From contig JBHORC010000038.1 in NCBI GenBank assembly GCA_042408445.1, forward strand, positions 118,872 to 182,871: DNA of 64,000 nucleotides. The letters are read 5' to 3'. Positions 8,715-16,268 of this stretch are shown here, piece by piece. A model generated the notes under the pieces. The model searched no databases and was not told the DNA's origin. It saw only the letters and a program-made list of their open reading frames with translations. How positions within the stretch are numbered: position 1 is the first letter of the stretch; every line of letters begins with the position of its first letter. Origin of the DNA: CF-46 sp042408445 (GTDB taxonomy: Bacteria; Chloroflexota; Limnocylindria; Limnocylindrales; CSP1-4). Position numbers and translations under genes: made by a program.

Positions 8715-9371
8715 ATGGGCCGCGTGACCCAGCTGCCCGATCCGAACGTCCGGTCGCTCGTCGTCGTGACGGCCGGCCTGTCGGTCCCGTCATCGACGCG
8801 GCTGCTCGGCGATCGGCTCGCGGCGGCGACCGCGACTGCCCTGCAAGCGAACGGCCTCGCGCCGACCATCGCCGTCGTCGAGCTCCGCGACCACGCTCAC
8901 GACCTCACCAACCACCTGCTCACCGGCTTCCCGAGCGCGAAACTCCAGGCGGCGATCGACGAGGTCCTGGGAGCGGATGGCCTCATCGCCGTGAGCCCGA
9001 TCTTCAACGCCTCGTTCAGCGGCCTGTTCAAGGTGTTCTTCGACGTCGTCGAGCGCGATTCGCTGGCCGGGCTGCCAACGCTCCTCGCGGCGACGGGCGG
9101 AACCGCCCGCCACACGCTCGCGATCGAGCATGCGCTGCGGCCACTATTCGCCTACCTCGGCGCAGCCACTGTCCCGACGGGCGTGTTTGCCGCCGCTGAG
9201 GAGTGGGGTCAGGGAGCGGTCGCGGGCGAGGCCGGCCTCGTTGCCCGGATCGAGCGGGCGGCTCGCGAGCTCGCGGCAGCGATCAGCGAGCGACGCCGCA
9301 CCCGCCGGTCGAGTCGGTTTGCCGACCCCGTCCCGTTCGAGGACCTGCTCCGGTCGGATCCGCCGGGCTGA
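8715..9371 (+). CDS. NADPH-dependent FMN reductase (CE1759-like)
   Basis: This 218-residue flavodoxin-fold protein has the phosphate-binding loop TAGLSVPSSTRLL at its start and the VSPIFNASFSGLFKVFFDV segment, in which family members contact the flavin. It matches the CE1759-type reductases that supply reduced FMN to CE1758-type LLM monooxygenases, so its likely partner is the gene at 6709-7836. The C-terminal 20 residues are polar and probably disordered. The start is ATG at 8715; a Shine-Dalgarno-like GGGGCG lies just before it. Confidence 0.85.
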   Translation: MGRVTQLPDPNVRSLVVVTAGLSVPSSTRLLGDRLAAATATALQANGLAPTIAVVELRDHAHDLTNHLLTGFPSAKLQAAIDEVLGADGLIAVSPIFNASFSGLFKVFFDVVERDSLAGLPTLLAATGGTARHTLAIEHALRPLFAYLGAATVPTGVFAAAEEWGQGAVAGEAGLVARIERAARELAAAISERRRTRRSSRFADPVPFEDLLRSDPPG

Positions 9372-9386
9372 CGGCGACCCCGCGCG

Positions 9387-9533
9387 TCAGACGCCGCGTC
9401 GCCCCTGGAGCAGCTGGACGACCACGACGATCACGGCCAGGACGAGCAGCAGGTGGATGAACCCGGCGGCGATGTGACCCACCAGGCCGAGCAGCCACAG
9501 GACCACCAGGATGACGACAATCGCCCAGAGCAC
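9387..9533 (-). CDS. Small two-helix membrane protein (lmo0937 type)
   Basis: This 48-residue protein is almost entirely hydrophobic, with the LWAIVVILVVLWLLGL and GFIHLLLVLAVIVVVVQLL segments and a basic tail. It matches the small lmo0937-family membrane proteins, which are widespread and often stress-linked; their function is unknown. The GTG at 9533 is chosen because GGAGG lies 7 bases before it. An ATG 54 bases further upstream lacks such a site. It is convergent with the FMN reductase. Confidence 0.75.
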   Translation of the reverse strand: MLWAIVVILVVLWLLGLVGHIAAGFIHLLLVLAVIVVVVQLLQGRRGV

Positions 9534-9654
9534 GGTCGAGCCTCCAAGAGGCCGCGCGACGGCGATCGAGAGCACCTCGGGCGGCATCCGCAGCGTGACG
9601 TCGTCGCGGCCGTGGATGCGCTCGCGCTCCTCGCGGCCGGCTCGCAGTCTCGTG

Positions 9655-10935
9655 TCAGGTCGACGCGGCGACGGGCGGCGGTGCGGCCGGTGGCGTCGGT
9701 GGGGTTGGCGGCGTTCGTGCGGGCTCGGCCGCGGCGGGGTACAGCTCGCGGAACACGACGTTCACCGCGGCGGCGACCGGAACACCCAGCAACCCCCCGA
9801 GCACGCCGTAGACGCTGAGTCCGACGAGCACCGCGAAGATCGTGACGACGGGATGGAGATGGACGGCGCGGCCGATCACGATCGGCATGACGACCTGGTC
9901 CTCGACCTGGCGGAGAACGAAGTAGATGACGACCACGACCGCCGCCAGCTGCGCTCCCCCCCGCGCGAACGCATCGACACCGGCGATCGCGGTCGCGATC
10001 AGCGGGCCGATGAGCGGGATGATCTCGAGCACGCCGGTGAGGATCGCGATCCCGAGCGCGTAGGGCAGATGGAGAATCGGGCCGAGCGCGACGTAGACGA
10101 CGACGGCCACCAGGGCGACCAGCGCGAGCTGGCCGCGCAGCCACTTCCCGAGGACGTCGTGGATGCGGCCCAGCACGTCGACGGTCCGCTGCCGATGGGC
10201 GTCCGGCAGCAGGGCCACGGTGCGGTCTCGAAGCATCTGGCCATCGACGAGGAAGTAGAACGTGACGATCAGGGCGAGGATCGCCTCGAGGGCGAACGAT
10301 CCAGCTGCTCCTGCCAGGTGCGCGGCGTCGCCCGGTGAGGCGAACAGGCCGCTGACGCGGGCCTGGATCTCCCGGGCGACATCAGCGATTGCGATCTGCT
10401 GTCCAGCGATGTGGAGCGTGTCGCTGCCGACGACCTGACGCAGGAGCGTCGCGAGCGAATCCGGGCCGGACGCCGCCAGCAGCGCGATCTCCTGCCCGAC
10501 GCGTCCCGCAAGCAGCGATCCGAGCACGACGAGAATCGCCACGAGGATGACGTAGCCGATCGCGACGATCACGCCGCGCGGCCAGCGGGTCCTCCGCTCC
10601 GCGGCCGTCACGACGGGGCTGAAGGCATAGGCGGCGACCGCGGCGATGATGAACGGCCCCAGGACGTCGCGGGCCAGCCAGAGAACGACGAGCGCGGCGA
10701 CGAGCAGCCAGGCGAAGGGGCTGCGATCGCGCCGACGTCGGGCGCCATCCACGTCTGGGAACGTCGGCGTGGGCATGGCCGACGGCGGCGGGAGTCCCGC
10801 GCGAGCTCGCTGACCGGTCTGGGCGTGCCCGGCGACGACGACCGCGTCCGGTTCGGGCCCTGCCGATTCGTCGCGCCGACGCCGCGGCCGGAACGCGTCG
10901 ACGAGACCGCGCAGGAAGGCCTGGATCCCGCTCAC
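9655..10935 (-). CDS. AI-2E family transporter
   Basis: The product has about 426 residues and seven to eight transmembrane helices arranged as in the AI-2E (TqsA/YdiK/PerM) family. The conserved LTGVLEIIPLIGPLIA segment and the later VVMPIVIGRAVHLHP block are family signatures. Members have been linked to autoinducer or small-molecule export and to Na+/H+ exchange; the substrate here is unknown. The N-terminal 60 residues are basic and Pro-rich, and the tail is Pro/Ala-rich (PPTPPTPP). I placed the start at the GTG at 10935; an ATG at 10986 would overlap dppA by 44 bases. Confidence 0.8.
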   Translation of the reverse strand: MSGIQAFLRGLVDAFRPRRRRDESAGPEPDAVVVAGHAQTGQRARAGLPPPSAMPTPTFPDVDGARRRRDRSPFAWLLVAALVVLWLARDVLGPFIIAAVAAYAFSPVVTAAERRTRWPRGVIVAIGYVILVAILVVLGSLLAGRVGQEIALLAASGPDSLATLLRQVVGSDTLHIAGQQIAIADVAREIQARVSGLFASPGDAAHLAGAAGSFALEAILALIVTFYFLVDGQMLRDRTVALLPDAHRQRTVDVLGRIHDVLGKWLRGQLALVALVAVVVYVALGPILHLPYALGIAILTGVLEIIPLIGPLIATAIAGVDAFARGGAQLAAVVVVIYFVLRQVEDQVVMPIVIGRAVHLHPVVTIFAVLVGLSVYGVLGGLLGVPVAAAVNVVFRELYPAAAEPARTPPTPPTPPAAPPPVAAST

Positions 10936-10942
10936 CCTCGCA

Positions 10943-11779
10943 TCACTCGATGATCGACGCCAGGCGGACGCCGGCGAGGAAGCCACGGAACGCGGTGATC
11001 GGGTCAGGGCCGGGATGTCGGGCCGTCCGGTCCCCGATCCGCTCGCCGCCCGGGACGAGCGCGGCGAAGTCCGCTTCGATCGCCCGCCGGTAGTCGACCT
11101 CGATCGTCACCGGTTCGTCGACCTCCAGCAGACGGAGCTCCCCCGCCCGCGCCCGCTGGACGGCCAGGCCCGCGGCCTCGCGGATCAGCTCGACGGCACG
11201 ATCCGGATGCAGGGACGCTGCCGCGCTCGAGCCGTAGCCTTCCTTGACCACGACCCGCTCGCTCCATGGCAGCCAGCCCGCCACCTCGTCCGCCAGCGCG
11301 TCGTCGCCGGCAACCAGCCCAACCGGAACCCGCCACGCTCCGAGGACGAGGGCATTGAACCCGTACTCGCCGGTGGGTCGGCCGTTCAGCCGCGTCTCGA
11401 CCGGCGCCCCGTTGTAGGTGTGGGCGATCGTTCCCCGCGGGTGGCCGGCGCGGGCGTGATACCCGACGAACAGGGCGACGTCGAACGCCGCCTCTCCGTC
11501 GCGCGGCTGTGCTCCCTCGACCATCGACCACGCCTTCTGGCCCTGGAGGAGCCGCGCGGCCGGATGGACGGCGGCCGGTCGCAGGTTGTACATCCCGCCG
11601 TGGCTGTCGTTGACGAGGATGTCGGTCGCACCCGCGGCAACCGCTCCCTCGATCGCCGCGTTCGCCTCGCCGATCATCAGCTCGACGGCGGCCGGGTACT
11701 CCGTGTCCATCCGATTTGTCGGCTTCGGATGGCTGACCCCGGCGATCCCCTCCATGTCGACGCTGATGTAGACGCGCAC
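10943..11779 (-). CDS. dppA: M55 family D-aminopeptidase (DppA-like)
   Basis: The 278-residue protein has the M55 metallopeptidase layout: SVDMEGIAG at the N terminus with the first Asp and Glu metal ligands, NDSHGGMYN near residue 58, FVGYHARAG near residue 105, and a GDD segment after the VGLVAG strand. DppA from Bacillus is a self-compartmentalising zinc D-aminopeptidase that releases D-Ala from D-amino acid peptides, so a role in cell-wall peptide recycling is likely. It starts with ATG at 11779 and lies just upstream of the AI-2E transporter on the same strand. Confidence 0.88.
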   Translation of the reverse strand: MRVYISVDMEGIAGVSHPKPTNRMDTEYPAAVELMIGEANAAIEGAVAAGATDILVNDSHGGMYNLRPAAVHPAARLLQGQKAWSMVEGAQPRDGEAAFDVALFVGYHARAGHPRGTIAHTYNGAPVETRLNGRPTGEYGFNALVLGAWRVPVGLVAGDDALADEVAGWLPWSERVVVKEGYGSSAAASLHPDRAVELIREAAGLAVQRARAGELRLLEVDEPVTIEVDYRRAIEADFAALVPGGERIGDRTARHPGPDPITAFRGFLAGVRLASIIE

Positions 11780-11832
11780 CGGACCTCCGTGGATGGCATC
11801 GAACGCGCCTCGCGCGCCGTCGCAGCGTACCG

Positions 11833-12414
11833 CTACCAGACGTCGCCCGGCCGCCAGTCACAGCTGATCCGCTCGGACCCCGTGACGGTGGAGGGCGTGC
11901 GGGACGTCGGCAGCCACAGGATGAAGCCCTCGTCGTCCGGCGTCGCTCGCTCCCCTTCTGGTGCCCGGACCGAGGCGGGCCCACGCCACGATCGCCAGCC
12001 GAGGCGCTCGTAGAAGTGATGCGCCCCGGTCCCGAGCGCCCCGATCTCGAATCCGTCCCCGATGATCCTGCCAACGGCCTCCATCACCGCGGTTCCGATC
12101 CCGAGCCCATGTCGCTCGGGTGCGACCGCGACCGCCTCGACGTACCCCGCTCGAACCGGTCGGCCGTCGACGTGCAGCTCGCGTTCCACAACCGCTGCAT
12201 GACCGACGATCACGCCGTCGATCTCCGCGACGACGTGCGTGCCACCAACGGCGTGGAGCCAGTCGTCCTCCGTGAAGGCCTCGTCCGGTTCGTCGGGGTC
12301 GTCGAACGCCGCGTCGAGCAGCGCCCGGATCCGGAGCTCCTCGGCGGCGGTCAGCGCATCGGTGGGGAGCGTCCGGACGCTCACCGATCGACCGTCGCTT
12401 GCGTGGGGTGTCAT
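11833..12414 (-). CDS. aac(2')-I: AAC(2')-I-like aminoglycoside N-acetyltransferase
   Basis: The 193-residue GNAT-fold protein resembles mycobacterial aminoglycoside 2'-N-acetyltransferases. Segments that line up with that family from memory are FTEDDWLHAVGG (residues 47-58), AGYVEAVAVAPERHGLGIG with the acetyl-CoA loop (89-107), ERLGWRSWRGP, ATPDDEGF and the C-terminal CDWRPGDVW. Such enzymes acetylate the 2'-amino group of gentamicin- or tobramycin-type aminoglycosides and are chromosomal in mycobacteria. The double ATG at 12417/12414 has only a GGCGGG ahead of it. The role here could be resistance or modification of a native amine. Confidence 0.85.
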   Translation of the reverse strand: MTPHASDGRSVSVRTLPTDALTAAEELRIRALLDAAFDDPDEPDEAFTEDDWLHAVGGTHVVAEIDGVIVGHAAVVERELHVDGRPVRAGYVEAVAVAPERHGLGIGTAVMEAVGRIIGDGFEIGALGTGAHHFYERLGWRSWRGPASVRAPEGERATPDDEGFILWLPTSRTPSTVTGSERISCDWRPGDVW

Positions 12415-12423
12415 CATCCCGCC

Positions 12424-12627
12424 ATGGTCGAGTATGGGAACGGCGTTGGCGAGGCCACCGGCCACGTGCCGGCGCACGCCGGCGGCGGCTCCATGGATGC
12501 CGGCGCGGCGATCGGGAGCTGGGTCTCGAACGCGGTCCACACGATCGCGACGATGCCGCCCGCCGAGCTCGCGTTCCTCGTCTTCGTGCTGATCGCCGGG
12601 CTGTTCGTCCTCAAGCGGGCGCTCTGA
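12424..12627 (+). CDS. Small single-helix membrane protein, hypothetical
   Basis: This 67-residue frame ends in one strong hydrophobic helix (ELAFLVFVLIAGLFVL) followed by a basic KRAL tail, preceded by a glycine-rich soluble stretch. I do not recognise it. The ATG at 12424 and an ATG at 12493 are both possible starts and neither has a clear ribosome-binding site. It fills the gap between two minus-strand genes and is divergent from the acetyltransferase gene by only 9 bases. A clean transmembrane segment is the main evidence that it is real. Confidence 0.42.
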   Translation: MVEYGNGVGEATGHVPAHAGGGSMDAGAAIGSWVSNAVHTIATMPPAELAFLVFVLIAGLFVLKRAL

Positions 12628-12639
12628 CCCTCGGTTCCG

Positions 12640-13221
12640 TCAGCCCGCGCCGCGCGTGACCCCGTAGGCCGCGTACCGGACACCCGTCGCGAACGAACGC
12701 TCGTCGAGGAGGGTCAGCGGTCGGCGCCAACCCGGCGGCAGGAACCGCGTTCCGCCTCCGATCGCAGCGGGATGGACGAACATCCGGATCTCGTCGACGA
12801 GGTCCGCTTCCAGGAGCGACGCTGCGAGGGTCGCGCCGCCCACGGCGATGTCCGGACCGGGCTCCGCGGCGAGACGGCGGATCTCCTCGACCGCGTCCCC
12901 GCGGACCAGCGTCGTGTTCGGCGCCTGCACCGCGGCGACCGACCGCGACACGACGACCTTCGGGTGGGCCTGCCAGATCTTCGCGAACTCGACCTCCCAC
13001 GGCGGGGTCTCGGGGAGGCGATCCGCGATCGACCAGTACGGCTCCATCACCGCCCACATTCCGGCGCCGTACACCTGACAGCCGACGGCCGCCTCCTGCT
13101 CGTTGGCGAACCGGTGGATCTCCTCCTCGATGACGACCCAGTCGAGACTGTGCTCCGCGGTTTCGACAAAGCCATCGACCGAGACCATCATCGAGTAGAC
13201 GACGCGTGCCATCCGTCGCAT
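12640..13221 (-). CDS. Dihydrofolate reductase / RibD C-terminal family protein
   Basis: The 193-residue protein has the DHFR-like fold of RibD C-terminal domain proteins: the opening MARVVYSMMVSVDGFVE strand and loop, a W-rich middle, the IAVGGATLAASLLEADLVDEI segment that binds the NADPH phosphate region, and a PAAIGGGTRFL turn. Members outside riboflavin synthesis are reductases of unknown substrate. The start may be ATG at 13221, 7 bases from the preceding stop codon, or ATG at 13212. It follows the FAD oxidase gene closely, so cotranscription is likely. Confidence 0.82.
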   Translation of the reverse strand: MRRMARVVYSMMVSVDGFVETAEHSLDWVVIEEEIHRFANEQEAAVGCQVYGAGMWAVMEPYWSIADRLPETPPWEVEFAKIWQAHPKVVVSRSVAAVQAPNTTLVRGDAVEEIRRLAAEPGPDIAVGGATLAASLLEADLVDEIRMFVHPAAIGGGTRFLPPGWRRPLTLLDERSFATGVRYAAYGVTRGAG

Positions 13222-13228
13222 TGCCCCG

Positions 13229-14629
13229 TCAGCCGGCCGACGCCGCGATGTTCTGGTTGCGGCGGAACAGGTTCCCGGGGTCGTAGCGCTGCTTCAGCTC
13301 GACGAGTCGATCCCAGGTCGCTCCGGGATACGCCGCTCGGATCCGCTCGATTCCCTCGTCGACGAGGAAGTTCACGTACGCGCCGTGATCGTCCTGGCGG
13401 ATGGCGTCGGCGAGGCCGTCGACCCACGCCTCGCGAACGGGACGATCCGCCTCGCCGTCGTAGAACGCGGCGACATTCACCATGATCCGGCTGGCGCGAT
13501 GGGCGAAGGCGGTCGCGTCGGCGGGGACCCGTGCCATCGCCCCGCCGAGCACGCGAAGCTGGGCGGCGCGCAGCGATGCGTCCGACGCGTTGAGGTGCTC
13601 CAGGATGGTTGCCGCGACGTCGCGGTCGATCCGGTCGACGAACATCGTCCGGGACACGGCCGTCGGGTGGTACGAGCTGTCCTCCGGAGGGAACAGCTCG
13701 GGATAGGCCGACGGACGAAGCAGGTCGGCGTACGGCTCCGCGAGCGCGCGGAACGGGGCGAGCGCCGCGTCCGCCTCGTCGGCATCGCCGGCCCAGGCGA
13801 GGATCGCGAGAATGACCACCTCGCCGACGTGCTCCTCGCCGATGAAGGGCATCGGTGGGCAGTTCATGACGTTCGCGATCCCGGAGAGTGCCTCCGGCGC
13901 CGCATCCGCCGCGGCGATGAACCCCGCGATCGTGTCGGCCGTGGCCGGCAGGACGAGCAGACCGCCGACGATCCCCGGCAGGTCGTTGAGCCGCAACTGG
14001 AAGCGCGTGACGACTCCGAAGTTGCCGCCACCGCCACGGATCGCCCAGAAGAGATCCGGCTCGTGGCCGGCGTCGATGATCCTCCGGGCACCGTCCGCGG
14101 TCACGATCTCCGCCGCGAGGAGATTGTCGATCGTGAGGCCGTGCTTCCGGACGAGATAGCCGACCCCGCCGCCCAGCGTGATCCCGCCGATCCCGACCGA
14201 ACCGGTGTCACCGAAGCCGACAGCCAGCCCGTGCTCCGCGAGCGCGGCGCTGACCTCGCCGGCGGTCAGTCCGGTCGCCGCCCAGGCGGTCTTCGCGACC
14301 GGATCGATCTCGATCGAGGTGAGATCCCGGAGGTCGAGCACGATCCCGGTATCGGTCGTGCTGTGCCCCGCGGCGCTGTGCCCGCCGCCCCGCACCGCGA
14401 GCTCGAGGCCGGTCTCCGCGGCGATCCGGATCACGGTCGCCACGTCGTCCGCATCGGCGACGCGGGCGATGACCGGCGGCCGGGGATCGATGCCGCCGTA
14501 GACCAGCGAACGGGCCTCGTCGTAGTCGTCGTCGGCTGGCGTGATCACGCGTCCCCGGATCTCCGTCCGGAGTCGGGCAACGACGTCTGCGCCACTGGCG
14601 ATGGTTCGGGCTGGTGTCTGTGCAGGCAT
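13229..14629 (-). CDS. FAD-binding oxidoreductase, BBE-like
   Basis: This 466-residue protein has an N-terminal PCMH-type FAD domain and a C-terminal berberine-bridge-like segment ending in GNLFRRNQNI. His84 in RGGGHSAAGHS is the expected site of covalent 8-alpha-histidyl FAD attachment. The second attachment site (Cys) of bicovalent members is absent, because the corresponding loop reads GFGDTGSVGIGG. It should oxidise an alcohol, sugar or similar small molecule with O2. The ATG at 14629 has GGAGGA 8 bases before it. Several ACTCATC heptamers lie in its upstream region. Confidence 0.88.
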   Translation of the reverse strand: MPAQTPARTIASGADVVARLRTEIRGRVITPADDDYDEARSLVYGGIDPRPPVIARVADADDVATVIRIAAETGLELAVRGGGHSAAGHSTTDTGIVLDLRDLTSIEIDPVAKTAWAATGLTAGEVSAALAEHGLAVGFGDTGSVGIGGITLGGGVGYLVRKHGLTIDNLLAAEIVTADGARRIIDAGHEPDLFWAIRGGGGNFGVVTRFQLRLNDLPGIVGGLLVLPATADTIAGFIAAADAAPEALSGIANVMNCPPMPFIGEEHVGEVVILAILAWAGDADEADAALAPFRALAEPYADLLRPSAYPELFPPEDSSYHPTAVSRTMFVDRIDRDVAATILEHLNASDASLRAAQLRVLGGAMARVPADATAFAHRASRIMVNVAAFYDGEADRPVREAWVDGLADAIRQDDHGAYVNFLVDEGIERIRAAYPGATWDRLVELKQRYDPGNLFRRNQNIAASAG

Positions 14630-14653
14630 TGGCTGCTCCTCCGCGGTGAACTC

Positions 14654-14711
14654 ACTCATCAGACCCGGCGAGATCGCAGAACTCATCGGTCCGGGCGGGC
14701 TCGCGATGAGT
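14654..14711. promoter_or_regulatory. Three ACTCATC heptamers in divergent region
   Basis: ACTCATC occurs at 14654-14660 and 14681-14687 as a direct repeat (27-base period), and its inverted copy GATGAGT occurs at 14705-14711. The last copy overlaps the proposed start of the STAS gene. Spacing and repetition fit an operator for the FAD oxidase gene, but the match could be chance in this short region. Confidence 0.3.
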
Positions 14712-15167
14712 TTCGTGGCGGATCGCCGTCTCCATGCCAGGAGGTCAGGCTTGACCGCGTCCCGCCATGCGACTCGCACGATCGCCGTCGGCTCGTCGAT
14801 CGAGCCAGCGGATGTTGCCGCGCTCGCGACGGAGGTCGGCGTCGCTGCCCGTCGAGGCAGCGGCGCCGTCGTGATCACCGTCGATCGCCTCGTTCGGCCC
14901 GAGCTGGCGACCGTCGACCGGCTCGCCCGCCTCGCGCTCGAAGCGAGCCGTCTCGGGCGGTCGATCCGCCTGGATCACGCCTCCGCGGACCTTCGCGCAT
15001 TGATCGACCTGTGCGGCCTGACGGACGTCCTCCCGGCAGGCGCGGTCACGCCTGTGCGTCGGCGGCGACGCGGGCCGAGGGGGGCCCGCCCGCCGCCCGC
15101 CCTCAGTCGAGATGCGGCGGCAGGCCGAACAGCGGGAAGAAGCGGGCGGTGTCGAGGAAGAACGTGA
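14706..15167 (+). CDS. STAS-domain protein, putative
   Basis: This frame of about 153 residues contains a STAS-like core: RTIAVGSSIEPADVAAL, VVITVDRLVRPELATVDRL, the helix LARLALEASRLGRSIRL and the end LCGLTDVLP, which match the anti-sigma-factor antagonist pattern. The usual phosphorylated serine position reads as a valine/arginine-rich loop, so it may not be a SpoIIAA-type switch. The Arg-rich C-terminal 50 residues overlap the sigma factor gene on the opposite strand by 65 bases, so the true end may be functionally unimportant. The start (ATG 14706) is uncertain. Confidence 0.5.
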   Translation: MSFVADRRLHARRSGLTASRHATRTIAVGSSIEPADVAALATEVGVAARRGSGAVVITVDRLVRPELATVDRLARLALEASRLGRSIRLDHASADLRALIDLCGLTDVLPAGAVTPVRRRRRGPRGARPPPALSRDAAAGRTAGRSGRCRGRT

Positions 15168-16116
15168 TCGCCCCGATCCTCCCGCCCTGGACGCCGATGA
15201 CCTGGAGGGACCACGGCGCCCAGCCGCCCGCGGGATCCGGCTTGTACTGGCCGTAGGCGGGCATCCCGTTCGCGACCGTGGGGATCAGCCGGGAGTCGCG
15301 ACAGGCGGAGCCCGGGCCCAGGCACCACTTCACGATGTCGTCGTGGGTCTGGAGCCACAGCTCGTACGGCGGCATAGACCATTCCGCGTCCTCGCGGAGG
15401 AGCGACGTCAGGGCGTCCATGTCGTAGCGCTCGAAGGCGCTGACATACCGGTCCAGGAGCGCGACCTGCTCCTCGCTGAGGTCGGAGACGGTTGCTCCCT
15501 CGTCGAGGTCGCGGCTACCGAGGGTCGCCCGGGCGCGCTGGAGCGCGCTGTTCACCGAGGCCACCGTCGTGTCGAGCAGCCTCGCCACCTCTTCGGCCTT
15601 CCAGTGGAGGACCTCGCGCAGGATCAGCACGGCGCGCTGGCGCGGCGGCAGGTTCTGGAGCGCGGCAACGAACGCGAGCCGGATCGATTCGCGGGCGACG
15701 GCGACATCGGCCGGGTCCGCAGCGGTGGCCACGACGCGGGCGTCGGGGACGGGCTCCACCCACGCGGACTCCGGCAGTCCACGGTCCAGCGGCGAGTCGG
15801 CGGTCCTCGCCGGGTTCAGATCGACGGGCCGGGCGCGCCGCTGGCTCGCACCCAGCATGTCGAGACAGACGTTGGTCGCGATGCGGTACAGCCACGATCG
15901 GAGGCTGGCCCGGCCCTCGAAGGACGACATGCCGCGCCATGCGCGGATGAACGTCTCCTGGACCGCATCCTCGGCCTCGAACGACGCGCCGAGCATCCGG
16001 TAGCAGTAGGCGGTGAGCTCGACGCGGAACCGCTCGAGGTCCGGCTCGGCGGTCTCCGCGGGCGAAGCGGTGGGTCGGGGGCTCGGCGGCGGTGCGGTGT
16101 TCACGAGGTCGGTCAT
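15103..16116 (-). CDS. ECF sigma factor with C-terminal SnoaL-like domain
   Basis: The protein has about 337 residues. Region 2 is seen in YRMLGASFEAEDAVQETFIRAW and the following SFEGRASLRSWLYRIATN, and region 4 in LPPRQRAVLILREVL with the helix-turn-helix after it. The C-terminal 130 residues form a SnoaL/NTF2-like domain (LLDRYVSAFERYDMDALTSLL onward). This architecture is that of SigG/SigJ-like ECF factors, in which the tail regulates activity without a classical anti-sigma factor. The ATG at 16116 is preferred; a GTG at 16173 is also in frame. It is divergent from a membrane protein gene. Confidence 0.88.
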   Translation of the reverse strand: MTDLVNTAPPPSPRPTASPAETAEPDLERFRVELTAYCYRMLGASFEAEDAVQETFIRAWRGMSSFEGRASLRSWLYRIATNVCLDMLGASQRRARPVDLNPARTADSPLDRGLPESAWVEPVPDARVVATAADPADVAVARESIRLAFVAALQNLPPRQRAVLILREVLHWKAEEVARLLDTTVASVNSALQRARATLGSRDLDEGATVSDLSEEQVALLDRYVSAFERYDMDALTSLLREDAEWSMPPYELWLQTHDDIVKWCLGPGSACRDSRLIPTVANGMPAYGQYKPDPAGGWAPWSLQVIGVQGGRIGAITFFLDTARFFPLFGLPPHLD

Positions 16117-16178
16117 CGGGTCATTGTGCCGCGCGTCGGCGATCCCGGCATCCGGCCGGTTGCTATCGTGCACGCCTC

Positions 16179-16268
16179 ATGTCGAGCAGGATCGCGACTG
16201 CGAACCCCGTTGCCCGCCCGTCGCGATCGCGTGGCCGCGGGTCGCGGGCCTGGCGCGCGCCACGATGA
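16179..16268 (+). CDS. Possible Arg-rich leader peptide ORF
   Basis: A 29-codon frame starts at ATG 16179 and ends in a TGA that overlaps the next gene's ATG as ATGA. Seven of its residues are arginine (for example RPSRSRGRGSR). Upstream, TGCTATCGT at 16161-16169 resembles an extended -10 element whose start site would fall within a few bases of this ATG. It could couple translation to the membrane protein gene, but a frame this short is not surprising by chance. Confidence 0.25.
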   Translation: MSSRIATANPVARPSRSRGRGSRAWRAPR

